Origin: Rapana venosa
Taxonomy: Eukaryota; Mollusca; Gastropoda; Neogastropoda; Muricidae
DNA: 64,000 nucleotides
Direction: 5' to 3'
Assembly (NCBI GenBank): GCA_028751875.1
Contig: CM054165.1
Span: 30,653,654-30,717,653, forward strand
The notes beneath the pieces were generated by a model that was given only the letters and a program-made list of their open reading frames with translations, made no database searches and was not told the origin of the DNA. Shown piece by piece: positions 12,054 through 23,650 of this stretch. The position numbers and the translations under genes were made by a program. Within the stretch, counting starts at the first letter, position 1; each line of letters starts with the position of its first letter.

Positions 12054-12175
12054 TGTAGTATGTATGTATGTATGTATGATGATGTATGTATGTATGATGC
12101 TGTATGTATGTATGATGCTTGGTTGTATGTATGTATGCATCATGTGTGTGTGTGTGTGTCTATATGATGTATATA

Positions 12176-12206
<31 letters not shown>

Positions 12207-12380
12207 GATATATATATATATATCTCTATATATATCTATATATTATATTATATTTATAGTTTTATGTGTTGTGTGTGTGTGTAAGTATGATGTATGATGA
12301 AGTATGTATGGTATGCATGTACGTATGTATATATATCTATATATTCTATTATATTTCTTTATTATCTTCTTATATATATT
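11930..12380. repeat. Microsatellite cluster: GT, TATG and TA repeats
   Basis: A GT run lies at about 12017-12052, TATG-type repeats at 12058-12140, and AT-alternating stretches at 11945-12016 and 12165-12250. The counterpart at 47585-47890 has a far longer GT run. The right limit of recognisable duplication lies here. Confidence 0.85.
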
Positions 12381-12384
12381 ACAC

Positions 12385-12770
12385 ACCAGTCAGGTCAGAG
12401 GTTCCTCGAGCTACTGGTAACATGTAAGCCAGCACTACTGTGGCATTTGGGGAGATGCAGTTCAAACAGTCTGGGAAGAAGTCCATCTAGAAGAAGGAAA
12501 ACTTGTTTTTCAAACCTCCGCTGCCTTGCGGCCTATACCTATTCACAGGAAAGACCTCGGGAAACTAAAACTGATAAGAAATCGGGAGTTGGAGTCCCTA
12601 AGCAGGTCTGCGGCTGTATACAGCCACACGTTCTGTCAGCATTCTGCGACGCACTGGCACCATGTGTGTCGGCGATTGCCTTTCATTGGACCGTCCGCAA
12701 GGTAGAGTTGGGATGGGGTGTCTGCTGCATGGGTAACAGCTTGCCCTCCATCCTTTAAAAAAGAGTTGAT
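12385..12770 (+). repeat. Dispersed repeat (type R), copy 1
   Basis: The stretch contains TCAGGTCAGAGG, CTACTGGTAAC, then a CCTCCGCTGCCTTGCGGCC motif at about 12517-12535 and AAATCGGGAGT near 12580. The same ordered motifs occur at 56150-56345 and 58080-58545, so it is a family of interspersed repeats. I cannot name it. No coding frame is supported. Confidence 0.6.
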
Positions 12771-12878
12771 TTCATTTTATTTTATTTTATTCTTTTATAT
12801 CGAGTATAACAGAATAAGCACTTCTGTGCTTTTTACATCCAGTCCCCGGCCCCTTGTGTATGCAGTTTTGTAAATTCT

Positions 12879-12982
12879 TTTAAAAAAAAACAGCGCTCAA
12901 ACTTGTAAAGCAACAAATCAAAGCTCTTACATTTAATTCAGTTACATTCAGCAACCGTCCACAAAATAGGAATAACATATCA

Positions 12983-13045
<63 letters not shown>

Positions 13046-13047
13046 CA

Positions 13048-13126
<79 letters not shown>

Positions 13127-13348
13127 CCAAAGGTGAACAAAGGTGAACGTTCTAAAATTCAACTGGGATTCTCTCAAAACAACAGACACCTCACCATGCA
13201 GCTCTCTCCTAATATCTGATCAGGAAGGTGAGGCTCCAGCCACTACACTAGGCCCTATCCCACCCCATAGACTCCATCCACCCCTCTATCAGCCACCCAG
13301 ATCAGTTATCGCTACCCAGGAGGGAGGCCACACTCCAAAGTCAACTCT
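12879..13348 (-). mobile_element. 5'-truncated CR1-like LINE tail inside the SINE
   Basis: The minus strand ends with GAGCTTTGATTTGT then GAGCGCTG and a T/A-rich run, matching the 3' tail of the CR1-like LINEs at 2400-2520 and 47240-47345. It is flanked by a perfect 16-bp target-site duplication. Its interior contains the CA/CG/CACG microsatellite at 12987-13126. No protein frame survives. Confidence 0.82.
12987..13126. repeat. Compound CA / GCGC / CACG microsatellite
   Basis: An alternating purine-pyrimidine tract: CA run, pure GC alternation at about 13064-13082, then CACG repeats to 13126. Confidence 0.92.
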
Positions 13349-13589
13349 CAGTTTTGTAAATTCTGTTATCGGTTCCCACTGGCACACACTGGCCTACTCT
13401 TACGAAAAGCAGGACAGGATTTAAAGTGTGCGCAAGATGTTCTGCGTGCGTTCGCACACGGGGCCTCGGTTTATAGTCTCATCCTCAGCGTTGGCACAAT
13501 ACGGGAAGCAGAAGTCTGTTGGTTACAAGTCTGAATACTCAACTGGCATAGAGTCAGATGCCATGGGATGCTTCTAGCAGTGGGAGAGG

Positions 13590-15705
13590 TCCAGCATTTC
13601 ACTGGGCAGCTACCACCCGCCTTAAGCTGGGCAGTTCCCAGCCAGCAAGGTGCTGCCTCGCCACTGTCCGTCAGCCTCACTGGGAGTGTGGGGTTGAGGG
13701 TGAAAACCGACAAACGCATGACAACTGTGCACCAGGCAACAGAGAAATGAAAACTCCCTCCCTAAAGTTGGGCACATGGAACATAAGGATAATGGCACCA
13801 GGCTTTTCTGATGATCTTCAGGAAGTACCTGATGCTGGCAAGACAGCTCTCATGGACAGAGAGCTGAGCAGACTGCAGGTGGACATCGTCGCCCTTCAAG
13901 AAACCAGGCTCCCAGAAACAGGATCTGTGAGGGAGAGAGAGACTTCACCCTGTTCTGGCAGGGAAAACCATCAGACGAGGTCAGAGAACATGGTGAGGGA
14001 TTTGCATTTAGAAACAGCTGGCTGGGATCCATAACCCCACCAGCAGAAGGAACAGAGCGTATCCTGTCTCTCCAACTCCAAACATCCTCAGGACCAGTCA
14101 GTCTGATCAGTGCCTGCGCACCAACTTTGGCATCCACAGAAGAAGCAAAAGACGTTTTATGCGACCTCAGTGCTGCTATATGGAGAATTCCTGACAAAGA
14201 ACTACTATACTGTTCATCACCAGGAATTTCAGCACCAGAGTAGGTGTTGACCACAACTCCTGGTCCACCTGCCTGGGTCAGTTCGGCACTGGGGAAATGA
14301 ACAAGAATGACCAGCGCCTGCTGGAGCTTTGCTGTCATCATGGGTTGTGCATCAGTAACACCTTCTTCAACACAAAGCCTCAGCATCGAGTCTCCTGGAG
14401 ACATCGGTGATCCAAACACTGGCATCAAATTGACCTGATCCTCACCAGACGTGTCAACTTTTCCAGCATCAAGGTCACTCTCAGCTACCAGAGCGTGGAT
14501 TGTGGCACTGGCCATTATTTGGTGTGCAGCAATGTGAAGCTCTGTGCGAAGAGACTGCACTGCATGAGAAATGAGTGAAGACCTTGCATTGACACCAGCA
14601 AATCATGCAATCAAGGAAAAGTGGAGAAATATGCACGCATTTTGGAGGATACTCTCCCTGGCCCACCCACTGAAAATTGCCCAAGAATAATGGGAACACT
14701 TCAGACATGCAGTCTACAATGCCACTATGTCCACCTTTGGCAAAAAGATCAGTAACTCAACTCATTGGTTTAAAGCCCACTCAGAAGAAATGAAACCAGT
14801 CAATGAGCCAAGAGAAAAGCCTTGACAGCATACAAAACCAATCACAGCAAGCAGAACCTTCAGGTTCTCCGTGCTGCTTGCAGCAAAGTACAGCAGTGTG
14901 CCAGGCAATGCGCCAATGATTATTGTCTTCAGCTGTGCTTCCAGATTAAGATCGTAGCTGACACAGGCAATATCACGGCGATGTATGATGGCATCAAGTA
15001 GGAACTGGGCCCAATGCGAAATACAACCGCCCTTTCGAAATCAGCTGCTGGGTAGGTGATTCAAGACAGAGAACAACAGATGGAGCACTGGGTAGAACGC
15101 TACACTGAGTTATATGCAAAGGAAAACGTAGTCACAGAAGATGCCCTAAATGCCCTAGAGTGCCTACCAGAACTGGAAGAGCTTGACAGAGATCCAACCA
15201 TAGATGAACTCAGCAAAGTCGTGGACTCTCTTGCCTTTGGCAAGGCAACTGGGAAAGACAGTATTCTTGTTGAAGTACTGAAGTGCTGCACAGAGACACT
15301 CATCACCGAGCTGCGTGAAATCCAGGTGAAGGTGACAGAAGTAATTGCAATAATTATCGCAGCATATCTCTCCTCAGCAACGTTGGGAAAGTCTTTGCAT
15401 TAGTACTGGATAGGCTCCAAGAACTTGCATAGCAAGTCTATCCTGAATCACAGTGTGGTTTCCGTGCCAACAGATCCACTATAGACATGATCTTCTCTCT
15501 CAAACAACTTCAGGAGAAATGTAGGGAGCAAAGGCAGCCACTCCTGTTGCTTTCATAGACCTCACAAAGGCTTTTGATCTGGTCAGTAGGGATGGCCTCT
15601 TCAAAATCCTTCCCAAGATCAGATGTCCCCCCAAACTTCTCAGCATCATTAGATCATTCCATGAAGACATAAAAGGTACTGTCGTCATTGACGGTTCAAC
15701 ATTTT
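13590..15705 (+). mobile_element. RTE/L1-like LINE: endonuclease and reverse transcriptase
   Basis: The frame reads an apurinic endonuclease start LGTWNIRIMAPGFSDDLQ near 13767-13820 and VDIVALQETRLPETGS at 13880-13927. Broken endonuclease pieces follow up to about 14520 (LLELC, SWRH-like and the histidine region). A linker follows at 14560-15060. An RT begins with QQMEHWVERYTELYAKENVV at 15070-15130, DRDPTIDELSKVVDSLA near 15185-15240, CGFRANRSTIDMIFSLKQL at about 15455-15510 and DLTKAFDLVSRDGLF at 15560-15605. Shifts and stops show that it is inactive. At about 15705 the homology switches to a different LINE. A degraded relative of the same family lies at 59355-60930. Confidence 0.85.
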
Positions 15706-16000
15706 CTGCCACTCCTCTCCTTTTCTTCCATCCAGCAAGTGAGAAAGAAATCAAGACAATTCTGAAAGGAATAATAATACAATCATGCAATCTCGACCCC
15801 ATACCTGCTTGTCTTTTCGCACAATGCCTCCCACAGCTTATACCCACTATCACGAAAAAGTAAACTTATCTCTTGTTTCTGGAAATGTTCCTTCAGCTCT
15901 CAAAACATCTATAGTCACACCACTACTCAAAAAGCATGACCTTGACCCTAACATTCTGAAGAATTACAGACCTGTTTCCACCCTACCTTTTATCTCTTAA
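15706..16000 (+). mobile_element. CR1-like LINE, reverse transcriptase N-terminal part, cut by the gap
   Basis: The frame reads PASEKEIKTILKGI, NLDPIPACLFAQCLPQLIPT, then after a one-base shift in an A run VNLSLVSGNVPSALKTSIVT, PLLKKHDLDPNILKNYRPVS and TLPFIS. This is the fingers region of the family whose later part is seen at 2400-3976. The assembly gap starts immediately after. Confidence 0.85.
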
Positions 16001-16500
16001 NNNNNNNNNNNNNNNNNNNNNNNNNNNNNNNNNNNNNNNNNNNNNNNNNNNNNNNNNNNNNNNNNNNNNNNNNNNNNNNNNNNNNNNNNNNNNNNNNNNN
16101 NNNNNNNNNNNNNNNNNNNNNNNNNNNNNNNNNNNNNNNNNNNNNNNNNNNNNNNNNNNNNNNNNNNNNNNNNNNNNNNNNNNNNNNNNNNNNNNNNNNN
16201 NNNNNNNNNNNNNNNNNNNNNNNNNNNNNNNNNNNNNNNNNNNNNNNNNNNNNNNNNNNNNNNNNNNNNNNNNNNNNNNNNNNNNNNNNNNNNNNNNNNN
16301 NNNNNNNNNNNNNNNNNNNNNNNNNNNNNNNNNNNNNNNNNNNNNNNNNNNNNNNNNNNNNNNNNNNNNNNNNNNNNNNNNNNNNNNNNNNNNNNNNNNN
16401 NNNNNNNNNNNNNNNNNNNNNNNNNNNNNNNNNNNNNNNNNNNNNNNNNNNNNNNNNNNNNNNNNNNNNNNNNNNNNNNNNNNNNNNNNNNNNNNNNNNN
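16001..16500. other. Assembly gap, 500 N
   Basis: Exactly 500 unknown bases, a placeholder length rather than a measured one. Open frames drawn through it are meaningless. Confidence 0.99.
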
Positions 16501-16958
16501 CTTTTGGGGTTGTTGTTGTTTGTTTGTTTGTTGTGTTTTTTTTTCTTCACTCTTTTTCTTTAAAAAAGTTTTTTCCCTTTGCTTTCTGCTTGAAAGTATG
16601 AGTACTGAGTGCATTTTTAAATGTGACCCATGGGCGGCGACTGGATGTAAAAAAGAACATGAATACCTATTCATTATCTGGAAAAAAAAGAATTTGTTTC
16701 TATTACTTACAATGTGTAGATGTTCCTTTTATGACTTTATTGGCTTTTCCCCCCTCTTTATTATGAGAGTGTATGGGTATTGCTCTTATTTTATTACCAT
16801 GACATTCAATTTGCATGAACATAATTAAAAAGTGTTTGTGTTGATCGTGTGCTATGTGAGTATTACATATTTAGTATTATCCCTGAAACACCCCCCCCCC
16901 CCCCCACACACACACACTCAAACACACACACACACACACACACACACGCGCGCGCGCT

Positions 16959-17005
<47 letters not shown>

Positions 17006-17780
17006 CACACACACACACATACTCACTCACTCACCCACCCATATTCTCTCCCTAAACGACTGTATAGTTTTTAATTTCTTCTTGATTTGTTTCTTGTTTT
17101 TATTGTGTGGATGTATGGGTATTAAATTTATTTCATTATCATGACATATAATTTGAAACGAGTATAATCTAAAATGAGTGTTGATGGGATCGCATACTGT
17201 TTTGGGATTTATATATTGGATATTATCTCTGAAATACACACACACACACTCTCTGTCTCTGTCTCTCTCTCTCTCACCTTTTATCGTCCTGCTTATAGTC
17301 ATAGTATATCCTGATGAAGGATTCATATTTTTATATTTTCAATACTTTATTGGACTTGCCTCTGTACTTAAGTTTTAATGAGTGCCCTATTTCAATATCT
17401 TTATAATTATGTGTAACAAGTATGTGTACCCATTTGACAATGTGTAGATGTTTATCTTTATGACTTATTAAGTTTGGTTGTGTTATTTTTCTTGGCTTTG
17501 TTGTTGCTCTTGTTCTTGCTGTTGTTGTTTGTCTGTTTTTCTTTTTTTATCATCTTTTGTTGGTTTGGTTTTTCCTTCTCTTTTGTTTGTTTGTTTGTTT
17601 TGGTTAGGGTTTTTGGGGGGGTGGGGGTAGGGGTGGGTATTCTTAGGATTTTCTTTTAATTGCTTGCTTTTGGGGGGGGGGGGAGGGTTGTTGAGGGGAG
17701 CTGTTTTGAAAGGGTTCTTTCCCTTGTTTTTATTGCGAGACTGTATAAGTATTGGGTTATTATTATTAAGATGTATCCTA
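16501..17780. other. No gene; T-rich DNA with SINE tail and microsatellites
   Basis: 16622-16690 resembles the tail of the type 1 SINE in plus orientation (GGCGACTGGATGTAAAAAAG). 16889-17035 is a C run followed by CA repeats with a CGCGCGCG core. 17236-17275 is a CA/CT repeat. Elsewhere only T/G-rich low-complexity DNA is seen. Confidence 0.6.
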
Positions 17781-17877
17781 ACGGGCGGGGACTGGATGTA
17801 AAAAAAGCACATGTGTGCTTATTCATTATCCTCGAAATAAAAGAATTTGTCATTGTCATTGTCATTGTCATTGTCAT

Positions 17878-17960
<83 letters not shown>
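17781..17960 (+). mobile_element. Type 1 SINE 3' tail with TTGTCA, CT and TA repeats
   Basis: GGGCGGGGACTGGATGTAAA and GTGTGCTTATTCATTATCCTC match the 3' end of the type 1 SINE. They are followed by five TTGTCA-like hexamers (17847-17880), then CT and TA dinucleotide runs (17880-17956). Confidence 0.7.
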
Positions 17961-18390
17961 ACCCTCACTCACGTCAACAAACTTTGATGTGTGGGCATGA
18001 AACCCATATTACCAATGGAACAGCCAACTTGTACATCATGCACAGGTGTTTCATGACCACATAATTATACTCCACTCTAGCCTACTTTGCTACCTCACCA
18101 AAACTTTGTCCTGGTCAGTTTCTGACACTGTGTATAAGCGGTGTCTGTGTTCCCCTGTGCCTGTCACATCAAAATAAGGGAGGGGGACAATTTCAAGGTG
18201 ACGGGATGGCTACCTTTCTGTGGTTGAGGAACAAGATGGTGGTTTACATCCACACCATACCTTTTCCCTTCTATCATTATGGTCATAAACCATCACTGCT
18301 CTTTATTTTACCTCTGACACACTATGGATGAGGTAAGAGATTCTTTCTGACTTCTCCCACACACACAGAGAAATCATCACTGACAAAAAT
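17961..18390. other. No feature recognised
   Basis: Ordinary composition, clean consensus, no long frame and no repeat that I can place. Confidence 0.5.
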
Positions 18391-18419
18391 CTTTCTTCGC
18401 CTCAGATTTTGCTTTGCTT

Positions 18420-18905
18420 GTAAAATCCTTCTGTTATCTTGGAGAAATACAAAGCTTGCAAGTTATAGGTGAGTCTGGCTGAGAGTTAAACCTGTGTACC
18501 TGATCAAACTGTACATCATCTGGAAACTGCAGTTTATCAACAAGAAAGTCCTGGCAGTCTTCACAATATTGCCCATTTTCCTGATCTCTACAGGGAATGC
18601 CATGTATTATAAGGTTAAGCCACTTGGAACGACCTTCTGGGTTATCTGCTTTCTTTTAAGGATTTAGTTTCTGACTTAAACTCATCATTTTCCTGTCTTA
18701 AATCTGAGACATTCTTTTTCAAATCGTTCACCTGTCCCTGGAGATTGGCACAGGTATCCTTCAGGTCTTTGATATCAGCACTCATGCTGGCACACTTATT
18801 GCTGAGATTGTTCAGTTTGCTCAAGACGTCTGAAAGGCAAAGGTTGTCAGATGACGTTTTGTGCAGTTCTTGGGTGAAGATCTTGCGCTGTCCACGCTCT
18901 CCCTC
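18420..18905 (-). mobile_element. LINE ORF1-like fragment: coiled coil plus RRM-like nucleic-acid-binding domain
   Basis: The minus-strand frame from about 18905 to 18642 reads a heptad-rich coiled coil (SKLNNLSNKCASMSADIKDL, then LQGQVNDLKKNVSDL). After a one-base shift at about 18645 a second frame reads SKWLNLIIHGIP, VDKLQFPDDVQFDQVHRFN and SPITCKLCISP. That order of coiled coil, the I-I-H-G-I-P strand and the V-H-R motif is that of the first open reading frame protein of L1/CR1-type retrotransposons, which binds the element RNA. The shift, and the stop near 18465, make it non-functional as written. No reverse transcriptase adjoins it. Confidence 0.72.
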
Positions 18906-19315
18906 CGTGAGGCACCACCATCACCAGCTTGACGAGTACACCCACCGCAAAGCCTCACTCTTTGTGCCAGGTCCTGGGTTCAGCTCCATGTCTCCGCACT
19001 GGTGGAGCAAATTTCCCATGTAGAGCAGGGGGAGGAGCACATCAATGATGACACACTGTGCGTCAGAGTTTTGAGTGCCAACACGGCATTGGCAGGGTCG
19101 CTAATAATCTTGCCGGCTTCAACGTAAAACCTGCAAATGCTGCTGCAAAACGACCACACCTAGCCCCCGAAAAGTTAATGAAATAGCAGGCATGATACTG
19201 GAACAACCACTTGCCCAATCTTGAAGTTACAGCATTTACTGCATCGGGAAGAAAAAGCACTAACTATCAGAGCTCATGAAACTGACTGCACTGTTTGGTG
19301 ACAAGACCACGGGCC
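18906..19315. other. No gene recognised
   Basis: Clean sequence without a supported frame or known repeat. It may be the 5' part of the adjacent ORF1 element. Confidence 0.4.
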
Positions 19316-19510
19316 CCAGAGAAAGAGAGAGAGGGAGAGAAGAGAGAGAGAGGGAGAGAGAGAGAGAGAGTGAGAGAGAGAGGGGGGTAGAGAGGGGGGA
19401 AGAGAGAGAGAGGGGGGAGAGAAAGAGAGGGGGAGAGAGAGAGTTGGGGGGAGAGGAGGGAGTGAGAGAGAGGGGAGAGAGGAGAAGAGGGAGAGAGTTG
19501 GGATGAGAGG
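19316..19510. repeat. GA-rich microsatellite
   Basis: Long GA/GGGA repeat tract. It passes directly into corrupted G/A sequence. Confidence 0.85.
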
Positions 19511-20460
19511 TGGGAGCAGAGAAGGGGAAGAGGGGGGGAGGGAAAAAAGGGGAAAAACCGAAAATTTCCAAATGGGAAAAAAGGGGGAAAACCCCCTTTT
19601 AAGGAAGTTTTACTAAAAAAAATTTTTCAATCAAACATTTTATTTTTTCACAGAGGGAAAGGGAAAAGGGGGGGGAAGGGGGGAAAAGGGGAGAAATTTA
19701 GGGTAAAAAGGGGGAAAAAGGGAAAGGGGGGGGTGGTGGTTTTTTTAAAGGGGGAAAAAATTGAAAAAAAAATTTTTTGGGGGGGGGTTTAAAGTAGGGG
19801 GGAAGGGGAAAAAAGAGAGGGGGGGAAAAAAAGGGGGAGGGGGGGGGGGGGGGGGGGATAAAAGGTTTTAAAAAATTTTTTTTTTGGGGGGGGGGGAAAA
19901 AAAGGGGATGGGGGGAAACCCCGGGAAAAAGCGTTTTGGGGGGGGGTTTGGGGTTTTTGAGGTTTGGTGGGGGGGGGGGCCCAAGAAAAAGGGGAAGGGG
20001 GAAGGGGGAAAAAGGGGGAAGGGGAAAGGGGGTTTTGGGGGGGGGAAAAGGGGAAAAAGGGAGGGGGAAGGGAAAGGGGGGGGGTTTTAGGGGGGGAAGG
20101 GGGGGGGGTGGGGAAGGGGAGGGGGGAGAAGGGAAAAGGGGGGGAGAGAGGGGAAGGGGGAAAGGGGGGGGGGGAAAAAAGGGGGGGGGGGGGGAAAAGG
20201 GGGGGGGGGGGGAGGAGGGGAGAAAAAGGGAGAGAGGGGAGGGAAGAGAGAGGAGAGGGGGGAGGGGAGGGGGGGAGGGGGAAGGGGAAGGGGGGGGGGG
20301 AGAGGGGGGGGGAGGGGAGGGAGGGGAGGAAAAAGGGGGGGGGAAAAAGGGGAACATGAAAAAAAAAAATTTATTGCCATTAAAAAACAGTTTTTTTGGG
20401 GAGCCAGTAGAAAATTTAAAAGTTTTTTTAACAAGAAAATAATGAAAAACCCAAAGAGGA
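19511..20460. other. G/A-only low-complexity block, probably consensus artefact
   Basis: The plus strand is almost entirely G and A, with runs of 10-20 G. The long glycine- or proline-rich open frames on both strands are by-products of this composition and are not annotated. Confidence 0.8.
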
Positions 20461-20539
20461 AGAGGCATCTCCAATAATTTTTTCAACCGTAGCTTAAATT
20501 TTGGGTTTCTAAATAGGGTCCAAGGGTTTTGGGGGGGTT

Positions 20540-23312
20540 TCCAATTTTTCACCCCTTTCGTTGCTTAGTGGTCTTTGTAGGAGATCCCAAAGGGAGTCCC
20601 AAAAGCATCCTTTCCACTGCCGTACCTTCTCCCCCAAATCTGCAGTCGGGGGCCATGATTCACGGGCATACAGAAAAAGGATATGAAAAAGGGGGGCCGC
20701 ATTAGTTGATCTTGGAGAAAAAGTGAGAATTTTATCTTTTCCAGAAGGGTGTTTATTTTTGGGACAAAGTTGTTATTGTCTTTTGCAGTCCTCCCATACT
20801 ACTTTGGCTTGGATCCTGGGGATACAAAGGCTCCCAGGTATTTGAAGCTTTGGAATGTTTCCAGCTTCTGGTCAAAAAACCCTGATTTTCAGTGCAAATG
20901 GTTGGTGTTTTTAGTCATCATTTGGGGTCTTCCTCATGTTTTCCCCCAAATTGCCGTAGGGTTTTGGGGGCCCCTTATCCAAGTTTTTCTGTTAGGCGGA
21001 AGCCTTTTTCTGATCCTGCAAATTAAATCAATGTAAATTGCAAAAGCGGGGGTTTTTGTGATCGTTCTCCCACCAAGCTGCGATCCTTCATGGTTCCGTG
21101 CATCCCCATGATTCTCTCAAGGAAAAATGTTAAAAAGGGGGGTGAGAGAGACACCCTCCTTACTCCAACTGTTGTTCGAAACCATTCTCCAAGGTTTGTT
21201 AGTACATGCACTGGGGGCCCTCGCTGTACACTGTTTGATGACTCTAATCGGGTTTCCTTGATGCTGAACTTTTTCCCAGGGTTTGGGCCCACAAAGCCTT
21301 TCCACCCCCTTAAAAATGCCTTTTTAAAACGAATAAAAACGGGGTTAGGTTTTGTTGTGTTGAATTTACCGCTACATAGTTTCGAGGTTAAAATATTTTG
21401 TTCTGTTGTGCTGCGCCCTCCCGGGGGAAACCTGTTTTTCCCTCAGCAATGTTTGGTCTCGCTTGTGGCTTCAGTCTATTCAATTTTATCTGCAGCATGC
21501 CCCTTCCCTTGGGTAAACATATGAGGCTAAATTGTGCGGAAATTTAAGGCATTTTGTAGATTTCCTTTTTTTGGGGAAAGGGGGGATGATGAGCCCCTGC
21601 GTCCATGGGGGTTGGGCCCAAATTTCCTGTCTGGCCAGATCTTGTTGCAGATTTTTAAGTAGGGCGCTAATCATGGCTTCCCCCCCAGCTTGGACCAACT
21701 AAAGCTGGAATGTTGTCAGCCCCTGCTGATTTCCCCCCTTTTTCAGGATCCCCTGCTGTTTTCCACTTCTTCTCGGAGGTTTGGGTACTGTCTGTGTTTT
21801 TGCTTCCGGGTTTACTTTAAAGGATTTTTTGGATCTCCTGGGGTTTCTATAGTTATAAGGTCGGACGGGATTCGGGTCCATCTGTTCAGAATATCCTGGC
21901 TTAGTGGAACTTCCCATTTTTGTCTTTGGGGGGGTTGTTAAAACCCTTTTTTCTGTTTCGTGCTAGTCGGTTTTTCACCAGCTGATATGCTTTTTTTGTA
22001 TTTCTTTTCCCTTTAGGGTTCCTTTTCAATGTTTGGCACTGTTCACCGATCCATTTCTCTTTTGCCTCCTCATTTGGGCTTCCTGATTCTTTTGTTTACG
22101 GGCCCCAATTGTTCCGCTCTTTCTTTTTTTTCATTTTTCTTTTTTTTCAAACCCCTAAAGCTTGGGCGCATAGTTGTAATGTTAGGGGTGACCCCCTGGT
22201 TTTTTGACTGGTCGGCGTTTGCCAAAAAGCTCGTTTGTGTTTCAGTCACTGCTGTATTGAAACTATTTGTCGTGTTCTATTTCTGGTCATCACAGTGATG
22301 CTGCAAACTTTTTCCAAACCATCCTTGCTTTAAAAATTTCTAATAAACCCCTGGGTCCCTTTAGCTTCTCGAGGTCAAATTTTTCCTGATGTTGTTCCCC
22401 TTGTGGGGTTTCTTTAGACGTAGTCGGAAAAATTTATCATCACAAATCATGATCACTCCCAAGCTGCTCCGGAAAACTTGGTCTGTTTCGATGTTAAGCC
22501 CAGAAGAAACCGGGCTTTTCACCATGATGTAATCTATTTGGTTGTGGTTTTTCTCCATTTGGGATGCCATGTCCAATTTTTTGGGTTTCTTGTGTGGGCC
22601 CAAATGGTTTTACTAGCTGGAGGGGGTTGTTACTGGGAAAAATCCAGGAATCTAAAACCCCTTTTATTTGAAAGGGGTTTTTACAAAGTGGCCCCCAAAC
22701 GCCCTCCCAGTCTTTCCATGCATCTTCTCCTACCTTGGCGTTCCAGTCGCCTTGCACAACGAGGATGTCTTTCTTGGGTGTTTGATTCAGAACCTCTTGT
22801 AGCTGGTCATAAAATTCTTCTACGGCTTCATCTGTGCAGTCTGATGTAGGGGCGTATGCCTGTACTATAGTTATGTTAAAGGGGGTTGCTCTCAGGCGGA
22901 TGGTAATAAGTCTGCTGGACACAGGCTGACAGCTCATGACGGTGTTCACGGTGTCTTTGTGAACGAGAAACCCCACGCCGTGTTCATGTTTATCCTGTTT
23001 TCCACTGTAGTATAATTTGTGGTCTTCCTGGGTCGTTGTTTCTCCCATGTTTTTCCACCTGACTTCGCAGAGCCCAAGGATGTGCCATTGATATCTGGAC
23101 ATCTCATGTGTCAGTTCTTCCACTTTGCCTGCAGCTCTTAGTGTTCGTACATTCCATGTGCCAATGATGGTGTTGTGTCTGGCACGAATTTTGCTGCGTT
23201 TTACATCAGTAGCATACTTTCGACATCTGTCCTGATGAGCAACAGAAGGCGCGGTCCTTGGTAACCCGGGCGACGACCGATCCGGTATGGAGATTCTGGC
23301 TGTCTTTGTCAT
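20540..23312 (-). mobile_element. RTE-like LINE: endonuclease intact at the 5' part, RT degraded
   Basis: At 23312-22700 the minus strand gives a long clean endonuclease frame with the order expected of RTE-type elements: NTIIGTWNVRTLRAAGKVEE, HILGLCEVRWKNMGE, YYSGKQDKHEHGVGFLVHKD, TIVQAYAPTSDCTDEAVEEF and LVVQGDWNAKVGEDAW. Below about 22700 the consensus is poor. The RT can only be traced in pieces, ending near 20560-20830 with a tyrosine-leucine-glycine-like stretch and a late region similar to the element tail at 50340-50700. The loss of frame coincides with homopolymer growth, so the true state of the RT cannot be judged. Confidence 0.8.
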
Positions 23313-23459
23313 TGGTGTATCTTGGGCAAATCAAACCTGGCGGAGCCCATCCCTCTCCAGGTCGGATTTTTTTGGGTTTGGGGGTTTACCCCCACTTTTG
23401 GGGAGGTTGGGACGGGGTTTCAGGGGTTAAACCCGTTGCAGACATTAATTTTATCACAA

Positions 23460-23650
23460 ACTTCCCACACACCACTTGCACACCACACCACACACCCCAC
23501 ACACACACACACACACACCACACAAAAACAACCCCCACACACAAAAACCACCCACACACACACCCACACCACACCACACACAAAACACACCCCACACACC
23601 ACAAAAAGGGACACCGCGCGGTGCGCGCGCACGCAATTTCACACACACCC
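23460..23650. repeat. CA-rich low-complexity tract
   Basis: CACA/CCACAC repeats, damaged by homopolymer errors. Confidence 0.75.

Larger units (their letters stand above)
1..12300. repeat. Segmental duplication, copy A
   Basis: Position 1 aligns base for base with 33196, and collinear similarity continues to about 12.3 kb. It covers the receptor exon, CR1-like LINE, Ty3/gypsy fragment, Rex1-like LINE, internal SINE, the 10.66-11.06 kb block, the 11.14-11.85 kb block and the GT/TATG microsatellites. Identity in clean non-coding stretches (for example 2280-3900 against 35475-37130) looks like about 98-99 percent by eye. The left end lies outside the window. Confidence 0.9.
12776..13490 (-). 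mobile_element. tRNA-derived SINE (type 1), split by a LINE insertion
   Basis: The 3' body of the SINE lies at 12776-12878 and the rest at 13349-13490 (core GTTTATAGTCTCATCC near 13470-13485). The two parts are parted by the LINE fragment 12879-13348. CAGTTTTGTAAATTCT is present on both sides (12863-12878 and 13349-13364). The tRNA-like head is missing. Intact relatives lie at 47930-48247 and 49568-49902. Confidence 0.85.

Noticed and set aside
15990..16674. Long minus-strand frames spanning the gap
   Set aside because: They consist mainly of unknown bases.
19698..20552. 284-residue proline-rich frame and its glycine/lysine-rich opposites
   Set aside because: It is a by-product of a G/A-only block with homopolymer errors.
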